DNA from: Phycisphaeraceae bacterium
Lineage (GTDB): Bacteria; Planctomycetota; Phycisphaerae; Phycisphaerales; UBA1924
Direction of reading: 5' to 3'
DNA: 64,000 bases
Assembly (NCBI GenBank): GCA_023898685.1
Contig: CP060234.1
Span: 1,612,001-1,676,000 of the forward strand
Shown: one piece after another, positions 54,699 through 62,781 of the stretch
Position numbering within the stretch: position 1 is the first letter of the stretch
How the letters are laid out: every line of letters starts with the position of its first letter
Position numbers and translations under genes: made by a program
Notes under the pieces: model-generated
Told to the model about the DNA's origin: nothing
What the model saw: the letters and a program-made list of their open reading frames with translations, nothing else
The model's database searches: none

Positions 54699-55331
54699 GT
54701 GTTGAGAGCCGGCCTGACGAAGAACAGACTGGAAGCCTTCAGCGACGGTGTCATCGCGATCATCATCACCATCATGGTGCTGGAACTGAAGGTGCCGCAC
54801 AACCCGGAGCATGGGTCGCCCGGCCTCGCGGACCTTAGGCCGTTGCTGCCGGAGTTCATCGGCTACGTCCTGAGCTTCCTCTATGTCGGCATCTACTGGA
54901 ACAACCACCACCACATGCTGCACGCCACGCGCAAGGTGTCGGGCGGAATTCTCTGGGCCAACCTGCACCTGCTCTTCTGGCTCTCGCTCATCCCGTTCGT
55001 CACGGGATGGATGGGCGAGTCCCACTTCGCCGTGGTGCCGACGGCGCTCTACGGCGTGGTGCTGCTGCTCTGTGCGATCGCGTACTGGATCCTCCAGACC
55101 TGCATCGTCCGCGTCCACGGCAACGAGTCGGTGCTCGCCCGCGCCGTCGGCAAGGATCGCAAGGGCAAGCTCTCGCCCGTGCTCTACATCGCGGCGATCG
55201 GGCTGGCGTTTGTGAGCCCTTGGCTCGCGGCGGCGCTGTATCTCGCCGTCGCAATGATCTGGCTTGTGCCCGACCGGCGCATCGAGCGGGCAATGGGCGA
55301 TGCGTCCGATTCTCCGGGCGAGGCGCCCTGA
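54699..55331 (+). CDS. TMEM175-family potassium channel protein
   Basis: A 210-residue membrane protein of the bacterial TMEM175 (formerly DUF1211) family. The pore-helix signature RLEAFSDGVIAIIITIMVLE, with the FSD motif, is at residues 10-29, and later helices (EFIGYVLSFLYVGIYWNNHH, LHLLFWLSLIPFVTGWMGE, ALYGVVLLLCAIAYWILQ) fit. These proteins conduct K+ and assemble as tetramers. The GTG at 54699 is the start; the following TTG is unlikely to be used. It stands alone between two tRNA-Pro-like remnants. Confidence 0.88.
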   Translation: MLRAGLTKNRLEAFSDGVIAIIITIMVLELKVPHNPEHGSPGLADLRPLLPEFIGYVLSFLYVGIYWNNHHHMLHATRKVSGGILWANLHLLFWLSLIPFVTGWMGESHFAVVPTALYGVVLLLCAIAYWILQTCIVRVHGNESVLARAVGKDRKGKLSPVLYIAAIGLAFVSPWLAAALYLAVAMIWLVPDRRIERAMGDASDSPGEAP

Positions 55332-55587
55332 GCTGCTCTCTTGATGCCTTTCGCACCGGGACGCAAACCGCTGCTTGCGAGCCAGCAAGTGTATGATTCC
55401 CTGGTCCGTGATCCGAGCACCGTGCAAGAGCAGCGCTACTGGTGTTCTCGCACCCCGATTGGAAGCATCTGATGTCCTCGGCAACACCCGCGGCCATCGG
55501 CACAGACAGAAGCATGCACGCGCGCACTTCGGCCCAGACTGGATCGGCTTTGTCTTGAACTCATCAGTACGCTGAAGCGGGGGACAC

Positions 55588-55968
55588 ATGGAACAGGTTC
55601 TCGGAATCGGTGGTGTATTCCTCAAAGCGCGCGATCCGAAGGCGCTCGCCGCGTGGTATCGCGAACATCTCGGTGTGCCCATCGTGCCAGACCAGACGTA
55701 CGGGGCGTTCACCTCGACCTCGGCCGGGGAGCAGGCCGTCTGGTCCGCGTTCCCTGCTGACACCACCTACTTCGGCCCGGGCCCGGCGGGGTTCATGATC
55801 AACTATCGCGTCAGGAACCTCGCCGCCATGCTGGCCCAACTCCGGGCGGCCGGGGCGCAGGTCGACGACCGGGTCGAGGACCACGGCTACGGCCGCTTCG
55901 GCTGGGCGACCGATCCGGAGGGCAACCGGTTCGAGTTGTGGGAGCCGCGGTCGTCCGAACAGGTGTAG
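55588..55968 (+). CDS. VOC (glyoxalase/bleomycin-resistance) family protein
   Basis: A 126-residue vicinal-oxygen-chelate fold protein: GIGGVFLKARDPKALAAWYR, YREHLGVP, and the C-terminal DPEGNRFELWEP, the usual order of a two-repeat VOC domain. Function cannot be assigned; substrate may be a small toxic compound. It stands upstream of the 5-oxoprolinase genes but 203 bases away. Confidence 0.82.
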   Translation: MEQVLGIGGVFLKARDPKALAAWYREHLGVPIVPDQTYGAFTSTSAGEQAVWSAFPADTTYFGPGPAGFMINYRVRNLAAMLAQLRAAGAQVDDRVEDHGYGRFGWATDPEGNRFELWEPRSSEQV

Positions 55969-56171
55969 CCGAGCAGCACCGAGCGGCTGGCGACGGGGCG
56001 TGGCCGGCCCGCTGTGCGCCGTCCTGTGTGGTGGCCGATCCAATCGGCGTCGCCGGGTACGATCTCAACGACATCGGGCTTCCCGCCACGAGTGCGCCGG
56101 CGGGCGGTCCTTGAGCGTCGGCGAGGGGGATCCCGCTGGAATGTCAACTCCGCTGGACCAGCGACCGCTCG

Positions 56172-56852
56172 GTGCGGATGACGCCCACGCCGCGGGGCGA
56201 CACCGCGCGCGAGGCGTCCATCCGGCGCGTCCACGAGCTCGCCTCGGCGATCGGCGAGGCGGGTCTTCCGTGGGTCGAGGATGTGATCCCGAGCGTCCGG
56301 GGTGTGCTCGTCATCATCGATCCGCTGAAGGCCGGACGAGATGTCGTCGCGTCACTCACCGTGTGTGCGCGAGACGCCGACACGCGGGCCGGCGCGGGCG
56401 GTCTGCCGTGTCGCGAGATTGTGATCCCGGTCTGCTACGACGCGCGATGCGCCCCCGACCTCGAGGCCGTCGCGGCCGCGATCGGGCGGTCAACCTCCGA
56501 CGTGATCGCGATGCATGCCGGGGCGGTGTACATCGTCGAGTGTCTCGGCTTCTCTCCCGGGTTCGGCTATCTCTGGGGCCTGCCCGAGGCGCTCCACCTC
56601 CCCAGGCGTGACTCGCCGCGCCCGCGCGTGCCCGCCGGCAGCGTCGCGATCGCGGGTGAGCACACCGCCGTCTATCCCCAGGCGACGCCGGGAGGCTGGC
56701 ACCTCATCGGTCGCAGCCCGCAGAAGCTGTTCGACCAGACCTTCGATCGGCCCGCCCTGCTGGCGGTGGGTGACACGGTGCGGTTCGAGCCGATCTCGTA
56801 CGACAAGTTCGTGCGATCGATCAACGCCCCGGGCGCGGCGGGGGATCGCTGA
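56172..56852 (+). CDS. pxpB: 5-oxoprolinase subunit B (PxpB/KipI-like)
   Basis: A 226-residue PxpB-type protein: LPWVEDVIPSVRGVLVIIDP, GGLPCREIVIPVCYD, YIVECLGFSPGFGYLWGLPE, PAGSVAIAGEHTAVYPQATP and PGGWHLIGRSP are all family blocks. With PxpC and PxpA it hydrolyses 5-oxoproline to glutamate. Family similarity seems to begin upstream: the same frame reads ECQLRWTSDRSVRMTPTP from about 56139, but the only usable starts found are GTG 56172 or ATG 56178, or a rare CTG at 56136. The 3' end abuts the fused pxpC-pxpA (ATGG overlap). Confidence 0.87.
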   Translation: MRMTPTPRGDTAREASIRRVHELASAIGEAGLPWVEDVIPSVRGVLVIIDPLKAGRDVVASLTVCARDADTRAGAGGLPCREIVIPVCYDARCAPDLEAVAAAIGRSTSDVIAMHAGAVYIVECLGFSPGFGYLWGLPEALHLPRRDSPRPRVPAGSVAIAGEHTAVYPQATPGGWHLIGRSPQKLFDQTFDRPALLAVGDTVRFEPISYDKFVRSINAPGAAGDR

Positions 56853-58615
56853 TGGGCGTCCTTCGTGTCATCGATGGAGGGCTCCAGACCACCGTGCAGG
56901 ATCTGGGCCGGTCCGGGCACGCCGCCTCGGGCGTCGCGCACAGCGGGGCGGCCGACGCGCTCAGCCTCAGGATCGGCAACCGTCTTCTTGGGAACAACGA
57001 ACGCTGCGCGGCGCTCGAGATGACACTCATCGGCGGTGTCTTCAGGTTTCAAGGCCCGGCGCTGGTGTGCCTTGCCGGATCGCCCACGCCGTCGGCGAGA
57101 ATCAGATCCGAAAGCGCCGCCCGCCCGATCCGAACCTGGACACCGGCGCCAGTCAACGCGGGCGATGAACTCGACGTGGGCGCGATCACGGGCGGGTCGC
57201 GGACCTACCTGTGCTTCGCGGGGGGCGTGCGCACGCCCGCGGTGCTCGCCAGCCGCTCGACCCATGTCGCGAGCGGACTGGGCGGGCTGGGCCGCGCCCT
57301 CGCCGCGGGCGATGAGCTCGCCATCGGCGAGCCAACGCCGGGCGTGCAGGTCGCTTCGCTCGCGGTCGAGGCCCGGTGCGTGGTCGAGGAAGCGCTCTCG
57401 CGGCGCACGCTCCGCGTCGTTCCCGGGGCACACCACGGCCTGTTCACGGGCCATGCGATCAACAGGCTCACCGCGCTCGAGTTTCGCGTCAGCGACCGCT
57501 CCGACCGCGTCGGCGTGCGACTCGCCGGCGCCGCGATCGACCGCCCGGGCGACGGCCGGCTCTCCTCAGAGGGCATGGTCATCGGCAGCGTGCAGGCGCC
57601 GCCGGGCGGCGAGCCGATCGTCCTTGGTGTCGACGGTCCCACGACCGGGGGCTACCCGGTCATCGCGGCGGTCATTGCCGCCGACCTGCCCGCGCTGGGG
57701 CAGTGCCGCCCGCGCGACACCGTCCGATTTGAGTGGATCGATCGTGCCAACGCCGTTGCCCTGCTCCGGCAGCATCAAGCGGTGGTTGCGTCCGTCGGCG
57801 CCGCCGTCCGCGTATCGGCCCACTACGCGCGACGGAGCCAGGAGCGCCGCGACGGCGTCCTGCATCTCGCCTGCGACACGGGCGAGGCCCCGCCCGGACC
57901 CGGGCGGGAGCGAGAGATCGCGATGCTCAGGTTCGTCTCGGCCGTCAGCATCGCGTGCGGCGGGCACGCGGGCGACGAGGAGTCGATGCGTGAGATGGTG
58001 AGCCGCGCCCGCGACGCGGGGTGCGTCATCGGGGCGCACCCGTCCTATCCGGATCGCGTCGGGTTCGGTCGCAAGCCCATGACGCTGGCGGTGCCGGAAC
58101 TCGTCGCGTCGATCCGCGAGCAAATCGCATCGCTGCGAGATGTATGCGATGCCGTCGGCGTGCGCGTTTCGTTCGTCAAGCCGCATGGGGCACTTTACCA
58201 CGCCGTCTCGTCAGACGAAGATCTTGCGGCCGCGCTGGCGAATGTCTCGCGCGAGGTGCTCGGCCACGCCGCGATGGTCGGGCAGGCCGGCGCCGCGGCG
58301 CTCGAAGTCTGGCGATCGATGGGCCTGGAAGCGTGGCCCGAGGCGTTCATCGATCGGCTCTATGAGCCCGACGGCGCTCTGCGCAGCCGGGAGAAGGCCG
58401 GTGCCCTGATCGATGATCCGGCGCGGGCGGCTCGCCAGGCCGTGCGGCTTGCCCGCGGCGATGGCGTTGAGGCGAGCGACGGCTCGGTTCTCCCGGTCCA
58501 TGCGGTGATGCTCTGCATCCACGCCGATACGCCCGACGCCGAACGGATTGCCGGGGCGTCGCGTCGGGCACTTGATTCCGCCGGCGTCCGCGTCGGCGAT
58601 CCGCGGTCCCCCTGA
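56852..58615 (+). CDS. Fused 5-oxoprolinase subunits PxpC-PxpA
   Basis: A 587-residue fusion. Residues 1 to about 315 are PxpC (biotin-dependent carboxyltransferase-like): TTVQDLGRSGHAASGVAHSG, MTLIGGVFRFQGPA, VRTPAVLASRSTHVASGLGG, FRVSDRSDRVGVRLAG, GVDGPTTGGYPVIA. Residues from about 334 to 587 are PxpA (LamB/YcsF): LHLACDTGEAPPG, VSAVSIACGGHAGDEESMRE, CVIGAHPSYPDRVGFGRKPM, FVKPHGALYHAVSSDE. Both halves appear complete and the frame is continuous. These are normally two separate genes, so the catalytic and partner subunits are joined here. Confidence 0.9.
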   Translation: MGVLRVIDGGLQTTVQDLGRSGHAASGVAHSGAADALSLRIGNRLLGNNERCAALEMTLIGGVFRFQGPALVCLAGSPTPSARIRSESAARPIRTWTPAPVNAGDELDVGAITGGSRTYLCFAGGVRTPAVLASRSTHVASGLGGLGRALAAGDELAIGEPTPGVQVASLAVEARCVVEEALSRRTLRVVPGAHHGLFTGHAINRLTALEFRVSDRSDRVGVRLAGAAIDRPGDGRLSSEGMVIGSVQAPPGGEPIVLGVDGPTTGGYPVIAAVIAADLPALGQCRPRDTVRFEWIDRANAVALLRQHQAVVASVGAAVRVSAHYARRSQERRDGVLHLACDTGEAPPGPGREREIAMLRFVSAVSIACGGHAGDEESMREMVSRARDAGCVIGAHPSYPDRVGFGRKPMTLAVPELVASIREQIASLRDVCDAVGVRVSFVKPHGALYHAVSSDEDLAAALANVSREVLGHAAMVGQAGAAALEVWRSMGLEAWPEAFIDRLYEPDGALRSREKAGALIDDPARAARQAVRLARGDGVEASDGSVLPVHAVMLCIHADTPDAERIAGASRRALDSAGVRVGDPRSP

Positions 58616-58850
58616 TCGAGACGTTCCATGACGCGCCCGAGGCGGGCGAGAGACGCAAGCCCAAGTTCCCACGCTCCCGCTTCGGGCTCGTCAGCGCGCC
58701 CTCCGGCGCGTGCCGCTCGGGCGCCGACACGGCGACCTCCGACCCCTGACAATCAGCGCCCTCGCACACCGGGGCCTTCTTGCCCGTGCACGACAGGCGC
58801 CATCCCGCCGGGAGCTGTGGCGTTGGGGGGCGGCCTGCTAGCATGGCCCT

Positions 58851-59789
58851 ATGCCCGAGTTCGTGCGCCTTACCGACGTCGCTCCGCGCGACGGGCTCCA
58901 GAATGAGCCCGGGGTGATCGCGACGGCCGACAAGGCCGAGCTGGTGCGGCTCCTCGCCGCGTCCGGCGTCGACGAGGTCGAGGTCACGAGCTTCGTGAGC
59001 CCCAAGTGGGTGCCCCAGCTCGCCGACGCCGAGGCGTTGCTCGAGTCGCTCGCGGCCGACAAGCCCGCGGTGTGCTGCTCGGTGCTCGTGCCGAACGAGA
59101 AAGGCATGTTCCGGGCGATGGACCTCGACGAGCGGCTCGGCGGGTCGCTCATCGACAAGGTCGCGGTGTTCACGGCCGCGAGCGAGACGTTCAGCCTGAA
59201 GAACACCAACGCCACGGTGTCGGAGACGATCGAGCGGTTCCGCCCCGTGCTCGACGCGGCCCGGGACCGTGACAAGCGCACACGCGGCTACATCTCGTGC
59301 GTCGTGCGCTGCCCTTGCGAGGGCGAGGTCGACCCGCAACGCGTGGGCGAGGTCTGCTCGATGCTGCTCGAGATCGGGGTGGATGAACTCGACCTGGGCG
59401 ACACGATCGGCGCGGGCACGCCCGAGACGATCACTCCCGTGCTGCTCGCCGCGATCGAGGCACTGAACGGGCGATCGACCAACGACCGGGGCGATCCCAC
59501 GCTCACGCTCCACCTGCACGACACCTACGGCAACGCCGCCGCGTGCGTGCGCGAGGCGCTTGTGCTGGGTGTCCGCTCCTTCGACGGGGCGGTCTCGGGC
59601 CTGGGGGGCTGCCCGTTCGCCTCGACCGATGACAAGCGGGCCCCCGGGAACATCTCGACCGAGGTCCTCGTGCGCACGATCGAGGAGGCGGGCTACGAGA
59701 CGGGCGTGAACCGCGCGAAGCTCGCCCACGCGGGGGCGTTCGCGGAGCGGATCGTCGCGGCCGCGAGGATGAGCGGGGGGGCGCCATGA
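58851..59789 (+). CDS. mvaB: Hydroxymethylglutaryl-CoA lyase
   Basis: A 312-residue HMG-CoA lyase (also called LiuE), the last step of leucine degradation. RLTDVAPRDGLQNEPG, the metal ligand region LHLHDTYGNAAA and the catalytic-cysteine loop GLGGCPFA with KRAPGN are in place. ATG at 58851, after a GC-rich spacer. It is followed by enoyl-CoA hydratases and an acyl-CoA dehydrogenase, a typical liu/ivd-like cluster. The 3' end overlaps the next gene by 4 bases. Confidence 0.92.
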   Translation: MPEFVRLTDVAPRDGLQNEPGVIATADKAELVRLLAASGVDEVEVTSFVSPKWVPQLADAEALLESLAADKPAVCCSVLVPNEKGMFRAMDLDERLGGSLIDKVAVFTAASETFSLKNTNATVSETIERFRPVLDAARDRDKRTRGYISCVVRCPCEGEVDPQRVGEVCSMLLEIGVDELDLGDTIGAGTPETITPVLLAAIEALNGRSTNDRGDPTLTLHLHDTYGNAAACVREALVLGVRSFDGAVSGLGGCPFASTDDKRAPGNISTEVLVRTIEEAGYETGVNRAKLAHAGAFAERIVAAARMSGGAP

Positions 59790-60544
59790 TCCGCTTCGAG
59801 GACCAAGCCGGGCTGCGCGTGGTCACGCTCGACCGGCCCGACAAGCGGAACGCGCTGACGCCCGACATGCTGTGCGACCTCTACGGGGCGTTCATGTTCC
59901 GGGGGGACGCGCAGAGCGCCGTGCGCGCGGTCCTGCTGCGGGGCGAGGGGCCCGTGTTCTGCTCGGGCTTCGACCTCGACCTGTGCCAGGACGACGGCCC
60001 CGAGCAGCAGATGATGCGCACGTTCCTGATCTCGCTCAGCGAGGTCGTCAAGCAGATGCGCCGGTCGCCCGTGCCGGTCGTGCTCGCGGCCCACGGGGCG
60101 GCGATCGCGGGCGGGTGCGCCCTGCTTGGCGGGGCCGACGTGGTCGTGGCGGAGCGGGGCGCGAAGCTGGGGTATCCGGTCGTCCGCCTGGGAATCTCGC
60201 CCGCGGTGTCGGCGCCGTTCCTGCTCGACGCGGTCGGCCCGGGCCCGGCGAGGCGGCGGCTGCTGGACCCGACGCTCTTCGACGGGGCGGAGGGGGCGCG
60301 GATCGGGCTGGTGCACGAGCTGGTCGAGGAGCGTGGTGAAGTCGCCCCCCGTGCGCACGAGATCGCGCGCGACCTGGCGTCGAAGCCGCCGCTGGCGATG
60401 AAGGCGACGAAGAAGTGGGTGCTGGAGGTCGCGGGCGAGGCGAAGATGGAGGGGCGGGCGGCACGGGCGCTCGATGCGTCGGTATCGCTGGTGGCGGGGG
60501 ATGAGGCGATCGAGAGGTTGCAGGGGTTGTGGAAGACAAGGTAG
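59786..60544 (+). CDS. Enoyl-CoA hydratase/isomerase family protein (1)
   Basis: A 252-residue crotonase-fold protein: VTLDRPDKRNALTPDM, PVFCSGFDLDL (oxyanion loop), AAHGAAIAGGCALLGGADVV (second oxyanion glycine). The catalytic Glu of the classical hydratase is not obvious in KLGYPVVRLGISP. It overlaps the lyase by 4 bases (coupled). The 60544-60608 palindrome follows. Confidence 0.85.
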   Translation: MIRFEDQAGLRVVTLDRPDKRNALTPDMLCDLYGAFMFRGDAQSAVRAVLLRGEGPVFCSGFDLDLCQDDGPEQQMMRTFLISLSEVVKQMRRSPVPVVLAAHGAAIAGGCALLGGADVVVAERGAKLGYPVVRLGISPAVSAPFLLDAVGPGPARRRLLDPTLFDGAEGARIGLVHELVEERGEVAPRAHEIARDLASKPPLAMKATKKWVLEVAGEAKMEGRAARALDASVSLVAGDEAIERLQGLWKTR

Positions 60545-60608
60545 ACGAGCCGCGACCGTGAGGGAGCGGTCTGCCTGATGGAACCGCTTCCTCACGGTCG
60601 CGGCTCGT
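60544..60608. repeat. Nearly perfect 26-bp inverted repeat (ACGAGCC family)
   Basis: Left arm 60544-60569 starts ACGAGCCGCGACCGTGAGGG; right arm 60583-60608 ends ACGGTCGCGGCTCGT. One mismatch in 26, with a 13-base loop. Placed between two hydratase genes. The ends match the element at 48616-48680. Confidence 0.88.
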
Positions 60609-60628
60609 TTCAAGAGGATGGGACGCAG

Positions 60629-61399
60629 ATGACTGACCTGGCCAAACTCAACATCGACGGGCCCGTCGCGACGCTCGCGTTCAACCGGGCGGAGCAGCGG
60701 AACGCGCTGTCGATCGAGCTGCTCGACGCACTACACGTGAAGGTCGATCAGCTCGCCGAGGCGGACGGCGTGGTCGTCACGGTCATCACCGGGGCGGGGC
60801 GCGCGTTCTGCGCCGGGATGGACCTCAAGCAGGTCATCATCGACGCGGACAAGGGGGGCAGCGGCAAGCCCGACCTGCCCCGCCGGCTCCTCGCGAGCCT
60901 GGGGCGGCTCACCGTGAAGATCCGCACGCTGCCCAGCGTCGTGGTCGCGAAGGTCAACGGGGCCGCGATCGGGGGTGGGTGCGGGCTCGCGTGCGTGTGC
61001 GACGCGGTGGTGACGCACGAGGACGCGAAGCTGGGCTTCCCCGAGGTCGATCTGGGCCTGTGCCCCGCGGTGGTCGCGCCGTGGCTGGTGCGCAAAATCG
61101 GGGCGGGCCCGGCGAGGGCGGTGCTGCTGCGGGGTGGGGTGATGAGCGGCGGGCGGGCCGGCGAGATCGGCATCGCGGACGTCGTGTGCCCCGACCGGGA
61201 TTCACTCGACGCCGCGACGGACGAGGTCGTGCGGCGGTACACCGAGTCGGGGGCGCTTGCCCTGACCGCGACGAAGAACCTGCTCAACGACCTCGACCGC
61301 TCGCGGGACGAGACGATCGTCCTGCGCGGGGCGGAGCTGTCGGCTGGGGTCCTGGCGACGGAGCAGGCGCAGGCCAGCCTGGTTTCGCGGCTGAGGTAG
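60629..61399 (+). CDS. Enoyl-CoA hydratase family protein (2)
   Basis: A 256-residue crotonase with LAFNRAEQRNALSIEL, ITGAGRAFCAGMDLKQV, AKVNGAAIGGGCGLACVCD and AKLGFPEVDLGLCPAVVAP, an arrangement closer to methylglutaconyl-CoA hydratases, consistent with leucine degradation next to HMG-CoA lyase. ATG at 60629. The last six codons plus stop and the following bases are copied at 61521-61558. Confidence 0.86.
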   Translation: MTDLAKLNIDGPVATLAFNRAEQRNALSIELLDALHVKVDQLAEADGVVVTVITGAGRAFCAGMDLKQVIIDADKGGSGKPDLPRRLLASLGRLTVKIRTLPSVVVAKVNGAAIGGGCGLACVCDAVVTHEDAKLGFPEVDLGLCPAVVAPWLVRKIGAGPARAVLLRGGVMSGGRAGEIGIADVVCPDRDSLDAATDEVVRRYTESGALALTATKNLLNDLDRSRDETIVLRGAELSAGVLATEQAQASLVSRLR

Positions 61400-61718
61400 A
61401 GGCACTGGGCGCTGGTGATCAGAACGACTTCTTGCGGGTGCCGTGGAGACGCGGAGCTTCTCCACGAACAGCGGTGTCGGAACGTGGAGAACTCGCTTGC
61501 GCGATGTCTCCACGGCACCCGGCCTGGTGGCGAGGTTGAGGTAGAGGCACTGGGCACCGCTACTCAAGGTGGTGCTTTCGACATCACCGATCCAAGCACG
61601 ACGCGCCCTTCGGGCGGGTCGTGGCACCACGCACTCGGCACTAGTATCAGGACAGGCAAACGCGCCAGGAATGAGTGCCTAGTGCCCGGTGCCCAGTGCC
61701 TCCCCTCAGGAGCCCCCC
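61400..61718. other. 319-base intergenic region made of repeats
   Basis: It contains the palindromic element 61437-61519, a partial copy of the preceding gene's 3' end (61521-61558), and GCACTGGGC/GTGCCCAGTGCC words at both sides. No gene is seen; a ribosome-binding site (CTCAGGAG) for the next gene is at its right end. Confidence 0.7.
61437..61519. repeat. Intergenic palindromic repeat, GTGCCGTGGAGAC family (copy 2)
   Basis: Arms GGTGCCGTGGAGACGCGGAG plus CTTCTCCACGAAC, and AACGTGGAGAACTCGCTTGC plus GCGATGTCTCCACGGCACC. The outer arms and the CTTCTCCACGAAC block are nearly identical to the element inside trmB (38110-38189). Confidence 0.85.
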
Positions 61719-62612
61719 ATGACCACCTCCCCCCTCCCCATCCACTTCGGCGCCGGCGAGCACGCCGGGATCAACGTCATCGTGCTCGAGCAGCCGGGCC
61801 GGCCCGTGGTCGTGCTGGATCACGAGCTGATCGTCCGCCTCGAGGCGACGCTCGACATGCTGCCCAAGGACGCGCGTGGGCTCGTGCTCGCCTCGGCCTC
61901 TGATCGCTCGTTCGTCGCGGGGGCCGACCTCAAGTCGATCACGGCGCTCGAGGATCCGCATCTCCACAAGTACCTCGAGTACGGGGCGTCGGTGTTCGGC
62001 AAGATTGCCCGCCTGCCCTATCCCACCGCGGCCGCGATCAACGGGGCGGCGCTGGGGGGCGGGCTGGAGCTGGCGATGCACTGCGACGGGCTGATCGGGG
62101 CGCCCTCACCGAGCGGGAAGCCCTACCCCGTCGGCCTGCCCGAGGCGGGCCTGTCGATCTGCCCGGGCTGGGGGGGCACCAACCTGCTGCCCGCCCGCAT
62201 CGAACCGGGGACGGCGATCGCGATGACCGCGACCGGGAAGACCATGAAGTACGACGAGGCGGTCGGGGCGGGGCTGTTCGACCTGGTGTGCGACGACCCC
62301 GCGGAGTTGCGGCACGTCGCCGCGACCTGGGTGGCCGAGCAGGCCGCGAGCACCAGGCGGCACCGCGATGACGAGCCGCTCGTCTGGGTCGGGCGGGGCG
62401 AATGGGCGGCCCGCACGCTGGAGGCCCTCGACCAGACCCGGCCCGATCTGCCCAAGACCAGAGCGGCGGAGGCGGTCGCAGACTGCGTCGACGCGGGTCT
62501 GGCCCAGGGCTGGGAGGCCGCGATTGCGCGGGAGCGATCGCACCTGGTTCGCCTGCGGCACACGCCCGAGGCGACCGAGGCGATCGAGGCTTTCTTTGCA
62601 AAATCCAAGTAA
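61719..62612 (+). CDS. Enoyl-CoA hydratase family protein (3)
   Basis: A 297-residue crotonase-fold protein with GRPVVVLDHELIVRLE, LASASDRSFVAGADLKSITA (oxyanion loop), AAINGAALGGGLELAMHCDG and GLPEAGLSICPGWGGTNLLP. The last block is like that of FadB/MFP hydratase domains, with the catalytic Glu in LPEAG. It is single-domain, not fused to a dehydrogenase. ATG at 61719 after CTCAGGAG. Confidence 0.85.
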   Translation: MTTSPLPIHFGAGEHAGINVIVLEQPGRPVVVLDHELIVRLEATLDMLPKDARGLVLASASDRSFVAGADLKSITALEDPHLHKYLEYGASVFGKIARLPYPTAAAINGAALGGGLELAMHCDGLIGAPSPSGKPYPVGLPEAGLSICPGWGGTNLLPARIEPGTAIAMTATGKTMKYDEAVGAGLFDLVCDDPAELRHVAATWVAEQAASTRRHRDDEPLVWVGRGEWAARTLEALDQTRPDLPKTRAAEAVADCVDAGLAQGWEAAIARERSHLVRLRHTPEATEAIEAFFAKSK

Positions 62613-62781
62613 AGAACGATCACAAACCGGTCAAACCGACCCAATTTAAAACGACTGTGTTACTACAGTTGCCCCGGACTGGTCAGGCGGGGAAGATGGT
62701 GAACGCCGGGGGAATGGTGCGGGTGTCGCGGGGCTTGAATCCCGCGGTGGCTGACAGTGTAGACCCCCCAGGAGACGTGCG
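62613..62781 (+). promoter_or_regulatory. AT-richer spacer, possible promoter region of the acyl-CoA dehydrogenase gene
   Basis: This 169-base spacer has an unusually AT-rich core (TTTAAAACGACTGTG at 62645-62659) and a small inverted repeat ACTGT-N6-ACAGT at 62654-62669 that might be an operator. GGAGA precedes the ATG of the next gene. Promoter elements are not certain. Confidence 0.3.
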
